Assembly: GCA_004297625.1 (NCBI GenBank) | Contig: SCTY01000046.1 | Span: forward strand, 1-47,763 | DNA: 47,763 bases | Source: Betaproteobacteria bacterium | Lineage (GTDB): Bacteria; Pseudomonadota; Gammaproteobacteria; Burkholderiales; SG8-39 | Reading direction: 5' to 3' | In this document: piece after piece, positions 30,517-38,445 of the stretch | How the letters are laid out: each line of letters begins with the position of its first letter | Numbering within the stretch: the stretch's first letter is position 1 | The notes under the pieces: generated by a model | What the model was told of the DNA's origin: nothing | What the model saw: only the letters and a program-made list of their open reading frames with translations | Databases searched by the model: none | Made by a program: the position numbers and the translations under genes

Positions 30517-31614
30517 ATGCCTAGAAAGCAGATCCGCTACGCGGTGGTGGGCCTCGGGCACATCGCCCAGGTGGCGGTGCTGCCGGCGTTCGGCAACGCC
30601 CGGCGCAATTCGCGCCTCGCCGCGCTGGTCTCCGGCGATCCGGTAAAGCTGGCCGAGATGGGCGGGAAGTACGGCGTCGAAAAGCGCTGCAGCTACACCG
30701 GGTACGACGCGCTGCTGCGCAGCGGCGAGATCGACGCGGTCTACATCGCGCTGCCGAACAGCCTGCATTGCGACTACGCGCTGCGCGCCGCGCAGGCGGG
30801 CGTGCACGTGCTGGTCGAAAAGCCGATGGCGGTGACCGGGGAGGAATGCGAGCGCATGGCGCGCGCCGCGCGCGAGGCCGGGATCAAGCTGATGGTGGCC
30901 TACCGGCTGCACTTCGAGCGCGCGAACCTCGAGGCGATCGAAGTGGCGCGCTCGGGGCGCATCGGCGAGCCGCGCCTGTTCACCTCGAGCTTCACGATGC
31001 ACGTCGTACCCGGCAACATCCGCCTGCAGCGCGCGCTCGGCGGCGGCGTGCTCTACGACATCGGCATCTACTGCATCAACGCGGCGCGCGGGCTGTTCCG
31101 CGACGAGCCGCAGGAGGTGCGCGCCTTTACCGCCGGAACCGCGGGCGAGGTCGAGGAGTCGGTCACCGCGGTGCTGCGCTTCAGCGGCGAGCGCCTCGCC
31201 ACCTTCACGTGCAGCTTCGGCGCCGCCGACGTCTCGGAGTACCGCCTCGTCGGCGGGAAAGGCGACCTCGCCGTCGAGCCCGCTTTCGAGTACGCGATGG
31301 CGCTGCAACACCGCCTGACGATCGACGGCGAGCGCAAGGAGCGGAGCTTCGCCAAGCGCGACCAGTTCGCGCCCGAGCTGCTGTACTTCTCCGACTGCGT
31401 GCTGAAGGATCAGGACCCCGAGCCCTCGGCCGACGAAGGGCTGGCCGACGTGCGCGTGATCCGCGCGCTGTACGAATCGGCGCGCAGCGGCCGGCCGGTG
31501 GCGCTCGCGCCCTACGAGAAGCGCGAGCGCCCGGGCCTCGAGCAGGAAATCCGCCGGCCGCCGATCGACAGGCCGGCGACGGTGCATACCCAGGCGCCCT
31601 CGGGGGGCCGCTGA
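30517..31614 (+). CDS. Gfo/Idh/MocA-family oxidoreductase
   Basis: The 365-residue protein has an N-terminal NAD(P)-binding Rossmann fold (YAVVGLGHIAQVAVLPAF), the family motif VLVEKPMAVTGEE with its catalytic Lys, and a C-terminal alpha/beta domain with GGGVLYDIGIYCINAARGLF. It resembles glucose-fructose oxidoreductase and inositol dehydrogenase relatives. The substrate, probably a sugar or polyol, is unknown. It is the last clear member of the operon starting at 28194. No signal peptide is present. In several proteobacterial stress islands such a gene accompanies osmoprotection genes, which I mention only as a loose parallel. Confidence 0.9.
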   Translation: MPRKQIRYAVVGLGHIAQVAVLPAFGNARRNSRLAALVSGDPVKLAEMGGKYGVEKRCSYTGYDALLRSGEIDAVYIALPNSLHCDYALRAAQAGVHVLVEKPMAVTGEECERMARAAREAGIKLMVAYRLHFERANLEAIEVARSGRIGEPRLFTSSFTMHVVPGNIRLQRALGGGVLYDIGIYCINAARGLFRDEPQEVRAFTAGTAGEVEESVTAVLRFSGERLATFTCSFGAADVSEYRLVGGKGDLAVEPAFEYAMALQHRLTIDGERKERSFAKRDQFAPELLYFSDCVLKDQDPEPSADEGLADVRVIRALYESARSGRPVALAPYEKRERPGLEQEIRRPPIDRPATVHTQAPSGGR

Positions 31615-31624
31615 GGCATGCCGC

Positions 31625-31789
31625 ATGAAGATCCTGATCTATTTGATCAGCCTCTCCTTGCTGGCGGGACTGTGGGCGTGCGAACCCAAACCGCCCAAGC
31701 CGAAGACCGATTTCACCCCACGAAAGGAGCAACCGATGAAAGCACTCGCAATCGCCGTATCGATCCTGGCGCTCGGCCTGGCGGCCTGA
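31625..31789 (+). CDS. Small lipoprotein-like product
   Basis: ATG 31625 opens MKILIYLISLSLLAGLWACEPKPPKPKTDF, a hydrophobic signal with a possible lipobox (GLWAC, Cys19) and a Pro/Lys-rich mature part. The frame then runs on into the start of the following broken BON gene (MKALAIAVS...) and stops at 31787-31789, giving 54 residues. The end is therefore probably not original. Function unknown. Confidence 0.45.
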   Translation: MKILIYLISLSLLAGLWACEPKPPKPKTDFTPRKEQPMKALAIAVSILALGLAA

Positions 31790-31947
31790 GGACCCTCAAG
31801 ATCGATGTCGACAGCGAGGGCAATACCGTGACGCTGAACGGCGTGGTCGACAGCGAAGGCACCAAGCAGCGCGCGGCGACGGTCGCGCGCAGCGTCCAGG
31901 GCGTCGCCGCCGTGAAAAACAACCTCACGGTGAAGAGCGGGGGCTAA
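31736..31947 (+). pseudogene. BON-domain lipoprotein gene with internal deletion and frameshift
   Basis: GAAAGGAG precedes ATG 31736, which encodes a lipoprotein signal (MKALAIAVSILALGLAA). The next codon is a stop exactly where the lipobox cysteine is expected. Another frame continues at once with the second half of a BON domain (LRTLKIDVDSEGNTVTLNGVVDSEGTKQRAATVARSVQGVAAVKNNLTV) to 31947. The first half of the domain is missing. A deletion with frame change joined the signal sequence to the domain's end. A functional BON gene exists at 26053-26370. Confidence 0.75.
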
Positions 31948-31949
31948 GG

Positions 31950-32195
31950 ATGGCGCGCAGCGCGCCCGTTCTCTCAGTCTCGCCGACGAAGGACGGCGTT
32001 TGGCAGGTGAACGAGCGCGGGCCAAGCCGCATGGCGGTGGCGTATTTCCCCAGCAAATGGGGCGCGATGCGCCACGCGGTGCGCGTCGCGAAAGCGAAGC
32101 GCCGCTGCCGCGTCGCCGTTCTCGAGGACGACGGCGCGGTGCGGCTCTCGCGGGATTACGACAACCCCGATCCCAGCAAAGTGGAGACGCCATGA
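31950..32195 (+). CDS. DUF2188-like small protein
   Basis: The 81-residue basic protein reads LSVSPTKDGVWQVNERGPSRMAVAYFPSKWGAMRHAVRVAKAKRRCRVAVLEDDGAVRLSRDY. This matches the DUF2188 layout: a strand with 'dGWxVkxxg', a helix with regularly spaced Ala/Arg, and a final 'v...dG' strand pair. Such small proteins are common in stress clusters with no known role. ATG 31950 lies 2 bases after the broken BON gene, and its stop overlaps the next start (ATGA). Confidence 0.65.
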   Translation: MARSAPVLSVSPTKDGVWQVNERGPSRMAVAYFPSKWGAMRHAVRVAKAKRRCRVAVLEDDGAVRLSRDYDNPDPSKVETP

Positions 32196-32707
32196 GCACG
32201 CGTACGTTTGCGCTGATTTTCGGCATCATTTACCTCGGCGCGGGGCTGCTGGGGCTCATGCCGGGCCTGCTCACGCCCATGCCGGCGGGCGGCCCGCCGG
32301 TACGCTTCGATGTGATGCCGGGCGCGCTGCTCGGCCTCTTCCCGGTCAACATGCTGCACACCGTCGTGCACCTCGCGATCGGCGCATGGGGCCTGATGGC
32401 CTTCATGGACTGGTTGCGCCCGCGCACTTATGCGAGAAGCGTAGCGCTCATCTTCGCGCTGCTCGGCGTGATGGGCCTCATGCCGGAATTGAACACCCTG
32501 TCCGGCCTGATGCCGCTGTACGGCCACGATATCTGGCTGCACCTGGGCACGGCGGCCGTGGCCGCCTACGCGGGCTTTGCGGTTTCAGAACCCGCCGGCG
32601 AGCGCCGCAGCCTGGCCGGCGACCGCAGGAAAGCGAGCCGTGCTCCGCTGGCGCACGAGCGGCGGCAGGGACCGTACGACCGCAGGCGCACCCCCTTCCC
32701 CGCGTGA
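32192..32707 (+). CDS. DUF4383-type membrane protein
   Basis: The 171-residue product has four membrane helices (about residues 6-26, 50-70, 85-100 and 115-133) with FALIFGIIYLGAGLLGLMPG, NMLHTVVHLAIGAWGL and WLHLGTAAVAAYAGF, the DUF4383 pattern. An Arg-rich cytoplasmic tail of about 40 residues follows. It is translationally coupled to the DUF2188-like gene (ATGA). Function unknown. The 32708-32916 gap that follows holds a sigma54-type promoter and small GC-rich hairpins only. Confidence 0.8.
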   Translation: MSTRTFALIFGIIYLGAGLLGLMPGLLTPMPAGGPPVRFDVMPGALLGLFPVNMLHTVVHLAIGAWGLMAFMDWLRPRTYARSVALIFALLGVMGLMPELNTLSGLMPLYGHDIWLHLGTAAVAAYAGFAVSEPAGERRSLAGDRRKASRAPLAHERRQGPYDRRRTPFPA

Positions 32708-32887
32708 ATCGAGCCGGAAATTGAATGAGCGCGGGGCGCTTTGGCCCGAGGGGTCTTGCAGCGACCCGTATTTCGCTGTTGCGCTCGGTCAAGCGCCCCT
32801 GTGCGGTTGACCCGGCCGCCTCGGCCAGGTTCCCATAAACGGATTCTCGCTGTCCGGCACGCCGAGCGCGGCAAGCGTGCCGCTGCC

Positions 32888-32903
32888 TGGTATGGCGCTT
32901 GCA
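32888..32903 (+). promoter_or_regulatory. Sigma54-type promoter before the phosphoribosyltransferase/esterase pair
   Basis: TGGTATGGCGCTTGCA has GG at 32889-32890, GC at 32901-32902, ten bases between, and TTGCA. The predicted start near 32914 is only 3 bases before ATG 32917, which would make the transcript nearly leaderless. This lowers confidence. Confidence 0.45.
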
Positions 32904-32916
32904 GCCGTCGTGTCCC

Positions 32917-33415
32917 ATGAGGTTCCGCAACCGGAGGGAAGCAGGCCGCGAGCTTGCGCGTAGCCTCCTGGACTACGCCGGACGCGGCGACACGATCGTG
33001 CTCGCCCTTCCACGCGGCGGCGTGCCGGTGGCATTCGAGGTGGCGCGCGCGCTCGGCGCGCCGCTCGACGTGTTGATCGTGCGCAAGCTCGGCGTGCCCG
33101 GGCACGAGGAGATCGCGATGCGCGCGATCGCGCCCGGCGGCATCACCGTGCTGAGCGAGCCGCTGATCCTCGAGCTCGGGATTCCGCAGCGCGCGGTGAG
33201 CGAGGCGACCGTGAAGGCCGGCCGCTGCCCGAGCTGCGCGACAAGACCGCGATTCTCGTCGATGACGGCCTCGCCACCGGGTCCACCATGCGCGCCGCCG
33301 CAACGGCGTTGCGCCGCAGCGGCGCCCGGCGCATCGTGATCGCGGTCCCGGTCGCCGCTGCGCAGACCTGCGAGGAAGTGCGCGCGCTCCTTTCGGCGGC
33401 CGCGACGACTGCATG
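32917..33415 (+). pseudogene. Phosphoribosyltransferase-like gene with deletion, frameshift and truncated end
   Basis: ATG 32917 encodes the family's start ([65 protein letters not shown]) up to about AVSEAT near 33210. The next part continues in another frame as [48 protein letters not shown], which contains the PRPP-binding loop. It stops at 33413-33415, short of the usual end. A segment of roughly 20-30 residues appears lost at the join. In one frame the product is therefore junk after 33220. The next gene starts at the overlapping ATGA. Relatives are often adjacent or fused to erythromycin-esterase-like proteins, as here. Confidence 0.78.
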
Positions 33416-34675
33416 AACCTGCGCTCCGAGGTCCGCGAGATTACCGGCGCAGCCGGCGACTACGACGCGCTGCTCGAGCTCGTCGGCGATGCGCGCTGCG
33501 TGCTTCTGGGCGAGGCGAGCCACGGCACGCACGAGTTCTATCGGGAGCGCTCGCGCATCACACGGCGCCTGATCGCCGAGAAGGGCTTCTGCGCGGTGGC
33601 GATCGAGGGCGACTGGCCTTCGGCGCAGCGCGTGAACCGCTACGTGCGCGGCGCAGGCGCCGACCGCTGCGCGGAGTCGGCGCTCAGAGGATTCGAGCGC
33701 TTCCCGGCGTGGATGTGGCGCAACCGCGACGTGCTGCAGTTCGTCGGCTGGCTGCGCCGCCACAACGACGGCCTCGCACCCGGCGCGCCGCGCGCCGGCT
33801 TCTACGGCCTGGATCTCTACAGCCTGTTCGAGTCCATGCGCGCCATCGTGCGCTACCTTGAGGGCGTCGATCCGGCGGCCGCGCGGCGCGCGCGCGAGCG
33901 CTACGCCTGCTTCGATCACTTCAAAGACAGCAGCCAGCGCTACGGCTATGCCACCGCGTTCGGCATGTCGAAGTCCTGCGAGGACGAGGTCGTCGCGCAG
34001 CTCGTCGAGATGCGCAGCCGCGCAGCCGGCGCGAGCGACGATCCCGACGAGCTTTTCCACGCCGAGCAGAACGCGCGTCTGGTGAAGAACGCCGAGGAGT
34101 ACTACCGCACCATGTTCCATGGCCACGTGTCGTGGAACCTGCGCGATCAGCATATGGCGCAGACGCTCGGAGCGCTCGCGCTGCACCTCGCGGGCAAGGT
34201 GGTGGTCTGGGCGCACAACTCGCACGTCGGCGACGCGCGCGCGACCGAAACGGGCGAGCGCGGCGAGCTCACCCTCGGGCAGCTGGTGCGCGAGCGCTAC
34301 CCGGGAAATTCGGCGCTCGTCGGCATGACGACCTATCGCGGCTCGGTCACCGCCGCCTCGGACTGGGACGGTCCCGTGGAGCGCAAGCGCGTGCGCGACG
34401 CGCTGCCCGGCAGCCACGAGGACGCGCTGCACCGCGTCGGCATCCCGCGCTTCTTCGTTCCCAGCGCGGCGCTCGAGGACCGGCGCCTCGAGCGCGCCAT
34501 CGGCGTCGTCTACCTGCCCGAGACCGAGCGCCTGAGCCACTACTACCACGCCGACATGTCGCGCCAGTTCGACGCGCTGCTGCACTTCGACGAGACGCGC
34601 GCGCTCGAGCCGCTCGATCGCGAGCCGCTCGTCGCGGTGGGAGACTTCCCCGAGACCTATCCCGCGGGCGTCTAG
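33413..34675 (+). CDS. Erythromycin-esterase-family hydrolase
   Basis: The 420-residue protein belongs to the EreA/EreB-like fold. It has the conserved GEASHGTHEFYRERSRITRRLI (catalytic Glu and His region), VAIEGDWPSAQRVNRYVRG, YGLDLYSLFESMRAI and VVWAHNSHVGDARAT. Clinical Ere enzymes open macrolide lactones, but most chromosomal relatives like this one are uncharacterised and resistance should not be assumed. It overlaps the end of the broken phosphoribosyltransferase gene. Frame and length are intact, and it would be expressed from the same upstream promoter. Confidence 0.88.
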   Translation: MNLRSEVREITGAAGDYDALLELVGDARCVLLGEASHGTHEFYRERSRITRRLIAEKGFCAVAIEGDWPSAQRVNRYVRGAGADRCAESALRGFERFPAWMWRNRDVLQFVGWLRRHNDGLAPGAPRAGFYGLDLYSLFESMRAIVRYLEGVDPAAARRARERYACFDHFKDSSQRYGYATAFGMSKSCEDEVVAQLVEMRSRAAGASDDPDELFHAEQNARLVKNAEEYYRTMFHGHVSWNLRDQHMAQTLGALALHLAGKVVVWAHNSHVGDARATETGERGELTLGQLVRERYPGNSALVGMTTYRGSVTAASDWDGPVERKRVRDALPGSHEDALHRVGIPRFFVPSAALEDRRLERAIGVVYLPETERLSHYYHADMSRQFDALLHFDETRALEPLDREPLVAVGDFPETYPAGV

Positions 34676-34728
34676 CTGGGAACAAATCAGGGAGGTTAGA
34701 ATCCCCCTCGACCCAAAGGAGGGGACAA

Positions 34729-35898
34729 ATGATCAGGACACTCGTAGTCGCCGCGGCGCTCGCCCTGGCGTTTTCGGCTCACGCGCAGAAGACCGTCAAG
34801 ATCGGCGTCATCCTGCCCTACAGCGGCCAGTTCGCCGACGGCGCAAAGCAGCTCGACGACGCGATCAAGCTCTACGTGAAGCAGCACGGCGACACGGTCG
34901 CCGGCAAGAAGCTCGAATTCGTGCGCAAGGACACCGGCGGCATCGCGCCCGCGGTGGCCAAGCGCCTCGCCCAGGAGCTCGTGGTGCGCGACAAGGTCGA
35001 CATCCTCGCCGGGTTCCTGCTCACGCCCAACGCCATGGCGGCGGGCGATGTCTCGGCCGAGGCGAAGAAGTTCATGGTGGTCATGAACGCCGCGACCTCG
35101 ATCATCACCACCAAGTCGCCCTACATGGCGCGCACCTCGCTTACCACGCCGCAGCTGAACGAAAGCCTGGGCACCTGGGCGGTGAAGAAAGCCGGCATCA
35201 AGAGCATCTACACCATGGTCTCGGACTACGGCCCCGGGCATGACGCCGAGCAGGCGTTCACCGCCGCGTTCAAAGTCGCCGGCGGGACCGTCTTCGGCTC
35301 GGTGCGCTTCCCGACCGCGAACCCCGACTTCGCGGCGTTCGTGCAGCGCGCGAAGGACCAGAACCCCGAGGCGCTCTACGTCTGGGTGCCGGGCGGCGCG
35401 CAGCCCGCGGCGCTCGGCAAGGCGCTCGCCGAGCGCGGCATCGATGCGCGCAAGACCAAGGTGCTCGGCCAGCTCGAGCTCGCCGACGAGTCGGCGCGCA
35501 AGGCGATGGGCGACGTGGCGATCGGCATCATCACCGCCGCGCACTACGACCCGAACCACGACTCGAAGCTGAACCACGAATATGTCAAGGCCTACAACGA
35601 GCTCGCCGGACGCAACCCGAACTTCTTCGCCACCGGCGGCTACGACGGCATGCACCTCATCTACGCGGCGCTGAAGAAGACCAAGGGCAAGACCGACGGC
35701 GCGTCGCTCATCGCTGCCGCCAAGGGCATGAAGTGGGAGAGCCCGCGCGGCCCGGTCTCGATCGACCCCGAGACCCGCGACATCATCCAGACGGTCTATA
35801 TCCAGCGCGTCGAGAAGGTGGGCGGCGAGCTGAAGAACGTCGAAATCGACAAGATCCCGAACGTCAAGGACCCGGTCAAAGAGAAGATGCAGAAGTAA
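34729..35898 (+). CDS. ABC transporter substrate-binding protein (Liv type)
   Basis: The 389-residue periplasmic protein has a signal peptide (MIRTLVVAAALALAFSAHA) and the leucine-isoleucine-valine-binding fold. Its features are VKIGVILPYSGQFADGAKQLDDAIKLYVKQHG, LVVRDKVDILAGFLLTPNA, TMVSDYGPGHDAEQAFTAAFK and FFATGGYDGMHLIYAAL. It belongs to the peripheral-binding-protein type 1 group that, in soil betaproteobacteria, often carries aromatic or other organic acids rather than amino acids. A strong ribosome binding site (AAAGGAGGGG) precedes ATG 34729. It is the first gene of a five-gene transporter operon. Confidence 0.92.
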   Translation: MIRTLVVAAALALAFSAHAQKTVKIGVILPYSGQFADGAKQLDDAIKLYVKQHGDTVAGKKLEFVRKDTGGIAPAVAKRLAQELVVRDKVDILAGFLLTPNAMAAGDVSAEAKKFMVVMNAATSIITTKSPYMARTSLTTPQLNESLGTWAVKKAGIKSIYTMVSDYGPGHDAEQAFTAAFKVAGGTVFGSVRFPTANPDFAAFVQRAKDQNPEALYVWVPGGAQPAALGKALAERGIDARKTKVLGQLELADESARKAMGDVAIGIITAAHYDPNHDSKLNHEYVKAYNELAGRNPNFFATGGYDGMHLIYAALKKTKGKTDGASLIAAAKGMKWESPRGPVSIDPETRDIIQTVYIQRVEKVGGELKNVEIDKIPNVKDPVKEKMQK

Positions 35899-35905
35899 GG
35901 GTAAG

Positions 35906-36772
35906 GTGCTGGGCTCTCTCGCAGGCGTGCTGTTCGACGGGCTCGCCTACGGCATGCTGCTGTTCCTGCTGTCGGTGGGGCTGTCGGTGACGCTGGGCAT
36001 GATGAATTTCGTCAACCTGGCGCACTGCAGCTTCGCGATGGTGGGCGGCTATGTCAGCGTGTCGCTCATGAACCGGTTCGGCTGGCCGTTCCTGGCAACG
36101 CTGCCGATGGCATTCCTCGCCGCCGCGTCGGTCAGCGTGCTCCTGGAACGAGGGCTCTACAGGCGGCTCTACCGGGCGTCCGACCTCGACCAGTGCCTGC
36201 TCACCATCGGCATCGTGTTCGTCTCGATCGCCGCCTACGCCTGGCTCTACGGCACCGAGCAGCAGGCGGTCGAAGGCTTCCCGCCGTATCTGCGCGGCTC
36301 GCTGCAGTTCATGGGAATCAATCTCGCCGCCTACAGGCTGTTCCTCGTCCTGTGTGGATTCCTGGTGACCGCGATCCTCGTGGCATCGCTCGAGTACACG
36401 CGCTTCGGCGCAAAGGTGCGTGCGGCGGTGGACAACCAGCGCATGGCGCGCGGCCTGGGCATCGACGTGGATCGCACCTTCATGCTGACCTTCGCGCTCG
36501 GCGGCGGGCTCGCCGGCCTGGGCGGGTCGCTGGCCATCGAAATGGTCGGCCTAGATCCCGGCTTCGCGCTTGCTTATCTCGTCTACGTGCTCATCGTGGT
36601 GTCGGTGGGCGGCCTGGGCTCGATCGGCGGCTCGTTCGCCGCGGCGATCGTGCTCGGCATCAGCGATATGGCGGGCAAGTATTACGTCCCCTGGCTCGGC
36701 GCCTTCCTCATCTATCTCGTCATGGTCGGGCTGCTCATGTGGCGTCCGCAGGGCCTGTTTGGCAAGCGCTAA
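35906..36772 (+). CDS. Liv-type ABC transporter permease (LivH-like)
   Basis: The 288-residue protein has about eight membrane helices and the LivH hallmarks: LLFLLSVGLSVTLGMMNFVNLAHCSFAMVGGY near the N-terminus and KVRAAVDNQRMARGLGIDVDRTFMLTFALGGGLAGLGGSL as the ATPase-coupling loop. The start is GTG at 35906, with GGGTAAG just upstream, 7 bases after the binding-protein stop. It pairs with the LivM-like permease encoded next. Confidence 0.92.
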   Translation: MLGSLAGVLFDGLAYGMLLFLLSVGLSVTLGMMNFVNLAHCSFAMVGGYVSVSLMNRFGWPFLATLPMAFLAAASVSVLLERGLYRRLYRASDLDQCLLTIGIVFVSIAAYAWLYGTEQQAVEGFPPYLRGSLQFMGINLAAYRLFLVLCGFLVTAILVASLEYTRFGAKVRAAVDNQRMARGLGIDVDRTFMLTFALGGGLAGLGGSLAIEMVGLDPGFALAYLVYVLIVVSVGGLGSIGGSFAAAIVLGISDMAGKYYVPWLGAFLIYLVMVGLLMWRPQGLFGKR

Positions 36773-37721
36773 CGGCTACCTCAGGGAGAAGATTCGCTGG
36801 CGCGCGCTGGAGCTCGTGTTCTGGCCGGCGACGCTGCTGCCTTTCGTCGTCACTCCCGATTACCTGTCGCTAGCGAGCCAGATCGCCATCACCGCGCTCT
36901 TCGCGCTGTCGCTCGACCTCATTCTCGGCTACGCGGGCATCGTCTCGCTCGGCCACGCCGCCTACTTCGGCACGGGCGCCTATACCGCTGGACTTCTCGC
37001 CAAGCACTACTGGAGCGAGCCTCTCGCCGGACTGCTGGTTGCCGGAGTCGCCGCCGGCCTCGTGGGCTATGCCACCAGCCACATCATCGTGCGCTTCCGG
37101 CACCTTGCGCTCATCATGCTGACGCTCGGCATCGGGCTGCTGCTCGCCGAGGCGGCGAATAGCGCGAGCTGGCTCACCGGCGGCGCCGACGGCCTGCAGG
37201 GCATCCGCATGTCTCCCCTGCTCGACTTCAAGTTCGACCTCTACGGCAAGACCGCGTACGCATACTCGCTCGCGGTTCTGTTCTTGTGTTTTTTACTTGC
37301 AAGAAGAGTTATTCATTCCCCGTTTGGTCTCGCGCTGCGCGGCATCCGGGAAAACGCGGCGCGCATGCCCGCGATCGGCGCGCCGAGCCGCGCTCACCTG
37401 CGCAAGGCGTACACGATCGCCGCAGTCATGGCCGGCATCGCGGGCGCGCTGCTCACGCACACCACCTCCACGGTTTCGCTCGAGACGCTGTCGTTCGAGC
37501 GCTCTGCGGACGTGCTCGTGATCCTCATTCTCGGCGGCGCCGGGCGGCTCTACGGCGGCATCGTCGGCGCCATCATCTACATGGTGGCGCGCGACCAGTT
37601 CTCGGGAATGAATCCGCAGTACTGGTACTTCTGGATCGGACTGCTGCTCATCACGGTGGTGATGTTGCTCCCCAACGGCATCCTCGGCGGGCTCGGTGCT
37701 CTCTACAAGAAATCTCAATAA
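36759..37721 (+). CDS. Liv-type ABC transporter permease (LivM-like)
   Basis: The protein of about 320 residues has eight or more membrane helices with SLDLILGYAGIVSLGHAAYFGTGAYTAG near its start and the coupling loop SPFGLALRGIRENAARMPAIGAPSRAHLRKAYTIAAVMAGIAGALL. No ATG lies near the expected beginning. A TTG at 36759, overlapping the LivH end by 14 bases and preceded by CAGGG, gives a complete protein; a GTG at 36816 is the alternative. The LivG start lies inside its 3' end. Confidence 0.88.
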   Translation: MASANGYLREKIRWRALELVFWPATLLPFVVTPDYLSLASQIAITALFALSLDLILGYAGIVSLGHAAYFGTGAYTAGLLAKHYWSEPLAGLLVAGVAAGLVGYATSHIIVRFRHLALIMLTLGIGLLLAEAANSASWLTGGADGLQGIRMSPLLDFKFDLYGKTAYAYSLAVLFLCFLLARRVIHSPFGLALRGIRENAARMPAIGAPSRAHLRKAYTIAAVMAGIAGALLTHTTSTVSLETLSFERSADVLVILILGGAGRLYGGIVGAIIYMVARDQFSGMNPQYWYFWIGLLLITVVMLLPNGILGGLGALYKKSQ

Positions 37722-38445
37722 GTCGTTCGGCTCGCTGGTCGTGGCGCAGGACATCTCCATCTCGGTGCCGCGCGGCGCGCGTTACGCGCTCATCGGGCCG
37801 AACGGCGCGGGCAAGACCACGCTCATCAACCTCGTGACCGGGATGCTGCGTCCGGACGGCGGCAAGATCATCCTCGGCGAGGAAGACGTGACGGCGCTGC
37901 GGCCCGATGCGCGCGTGAAGCGCGGCCTTGCGCGCACATTCCAGATCAACGCCCTCTTCCCCCAGCTGAGCGCGCTCGAGTCGGTCGTGCTCGCAGTCCT
38001 CGAGCGCAAAGGCGAGTCCAAGGCATGGTGGCGCAGCCTGCCGCGCTACGGCGAGGCGGTCGACGAGGCGTTCTCGATTCTCGAGTCGCTGCGCCTCGGG
38101 CCGCACTGCCAGCGGCTCACGCGCGAGCTCGCCTACGGCCAGCAGCGGCTGCTCGAGATCGCGCTGGCGCTCGCCACACGGCCGCGGGCGCTGCTGCTCG
38201 ACGAGCCGGCGGCTGGCGTGCCGAAGGACGAGAGCGCCGAGCTTTTCACCGCGATCTCCAACCTGTCGCGCGAGCTCACCGTGCTGTTCATCGAGCACGA
38301 CATGGACGTGGTGTTCCGCTTCGCGAGCCGCATCATCGTGATGGTCGGCGGCCGCATCCTGGTGGAAGGCGCGCCCGAGGAGATCGCGCGCGACGAGCGC
38401 GTGCGCGAGGTCTACCTCGGCAAGAGGCGGCATGCCTTTGCTTGA
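37696..38445 (+). CDS. Liv-type ABC transporter ATPase (LivG-like)
   Basis: The 249-residue ATPase has Walker A GPNGAGKTTL, Walker B ALLLDEPAAG and the switch His in FIEHDMDVVF. The signature motif reads LAYGQQRLLE where LSYG(D/Q)QRLLE is usual, so the signature serine is replaced by alanine. LivG features such as ARTFQINALFPQLSALESV are present. The GTG start at 37696 overlaps livM by 26 bases, typical of tight translation coupling in this operon. Confidence 0.92.
   Translation: MLSTRNLNKSFGSLVVAQDISISVPRGARYALIGPNGAGKTTLINLVTGMLRPDGGKIILGEEDVTALRPDARVKRGLARTFQINALFPQLSALESVVLAVLERKGESKAWWRSLPRYGEAVDEAFSILESLRLGPHCQRLTRELAYGQQRLLEIALALATRPRALLLDEPAAGVPKDESAELFTAISNLSRELTVLFIEHDMDVVFRFASRIIVMVGGRILVEGAPEEIARDERVREVYLGKRRHAFA

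Noticed and set aside
33413..34675. Acquired macrolide-resistance gene
   Set aside because: The family includes resistance enzymes, but codon use matches the surroundings and chromosomal relatives paired with phosphoribosyltransferases are not known as resistance genes.
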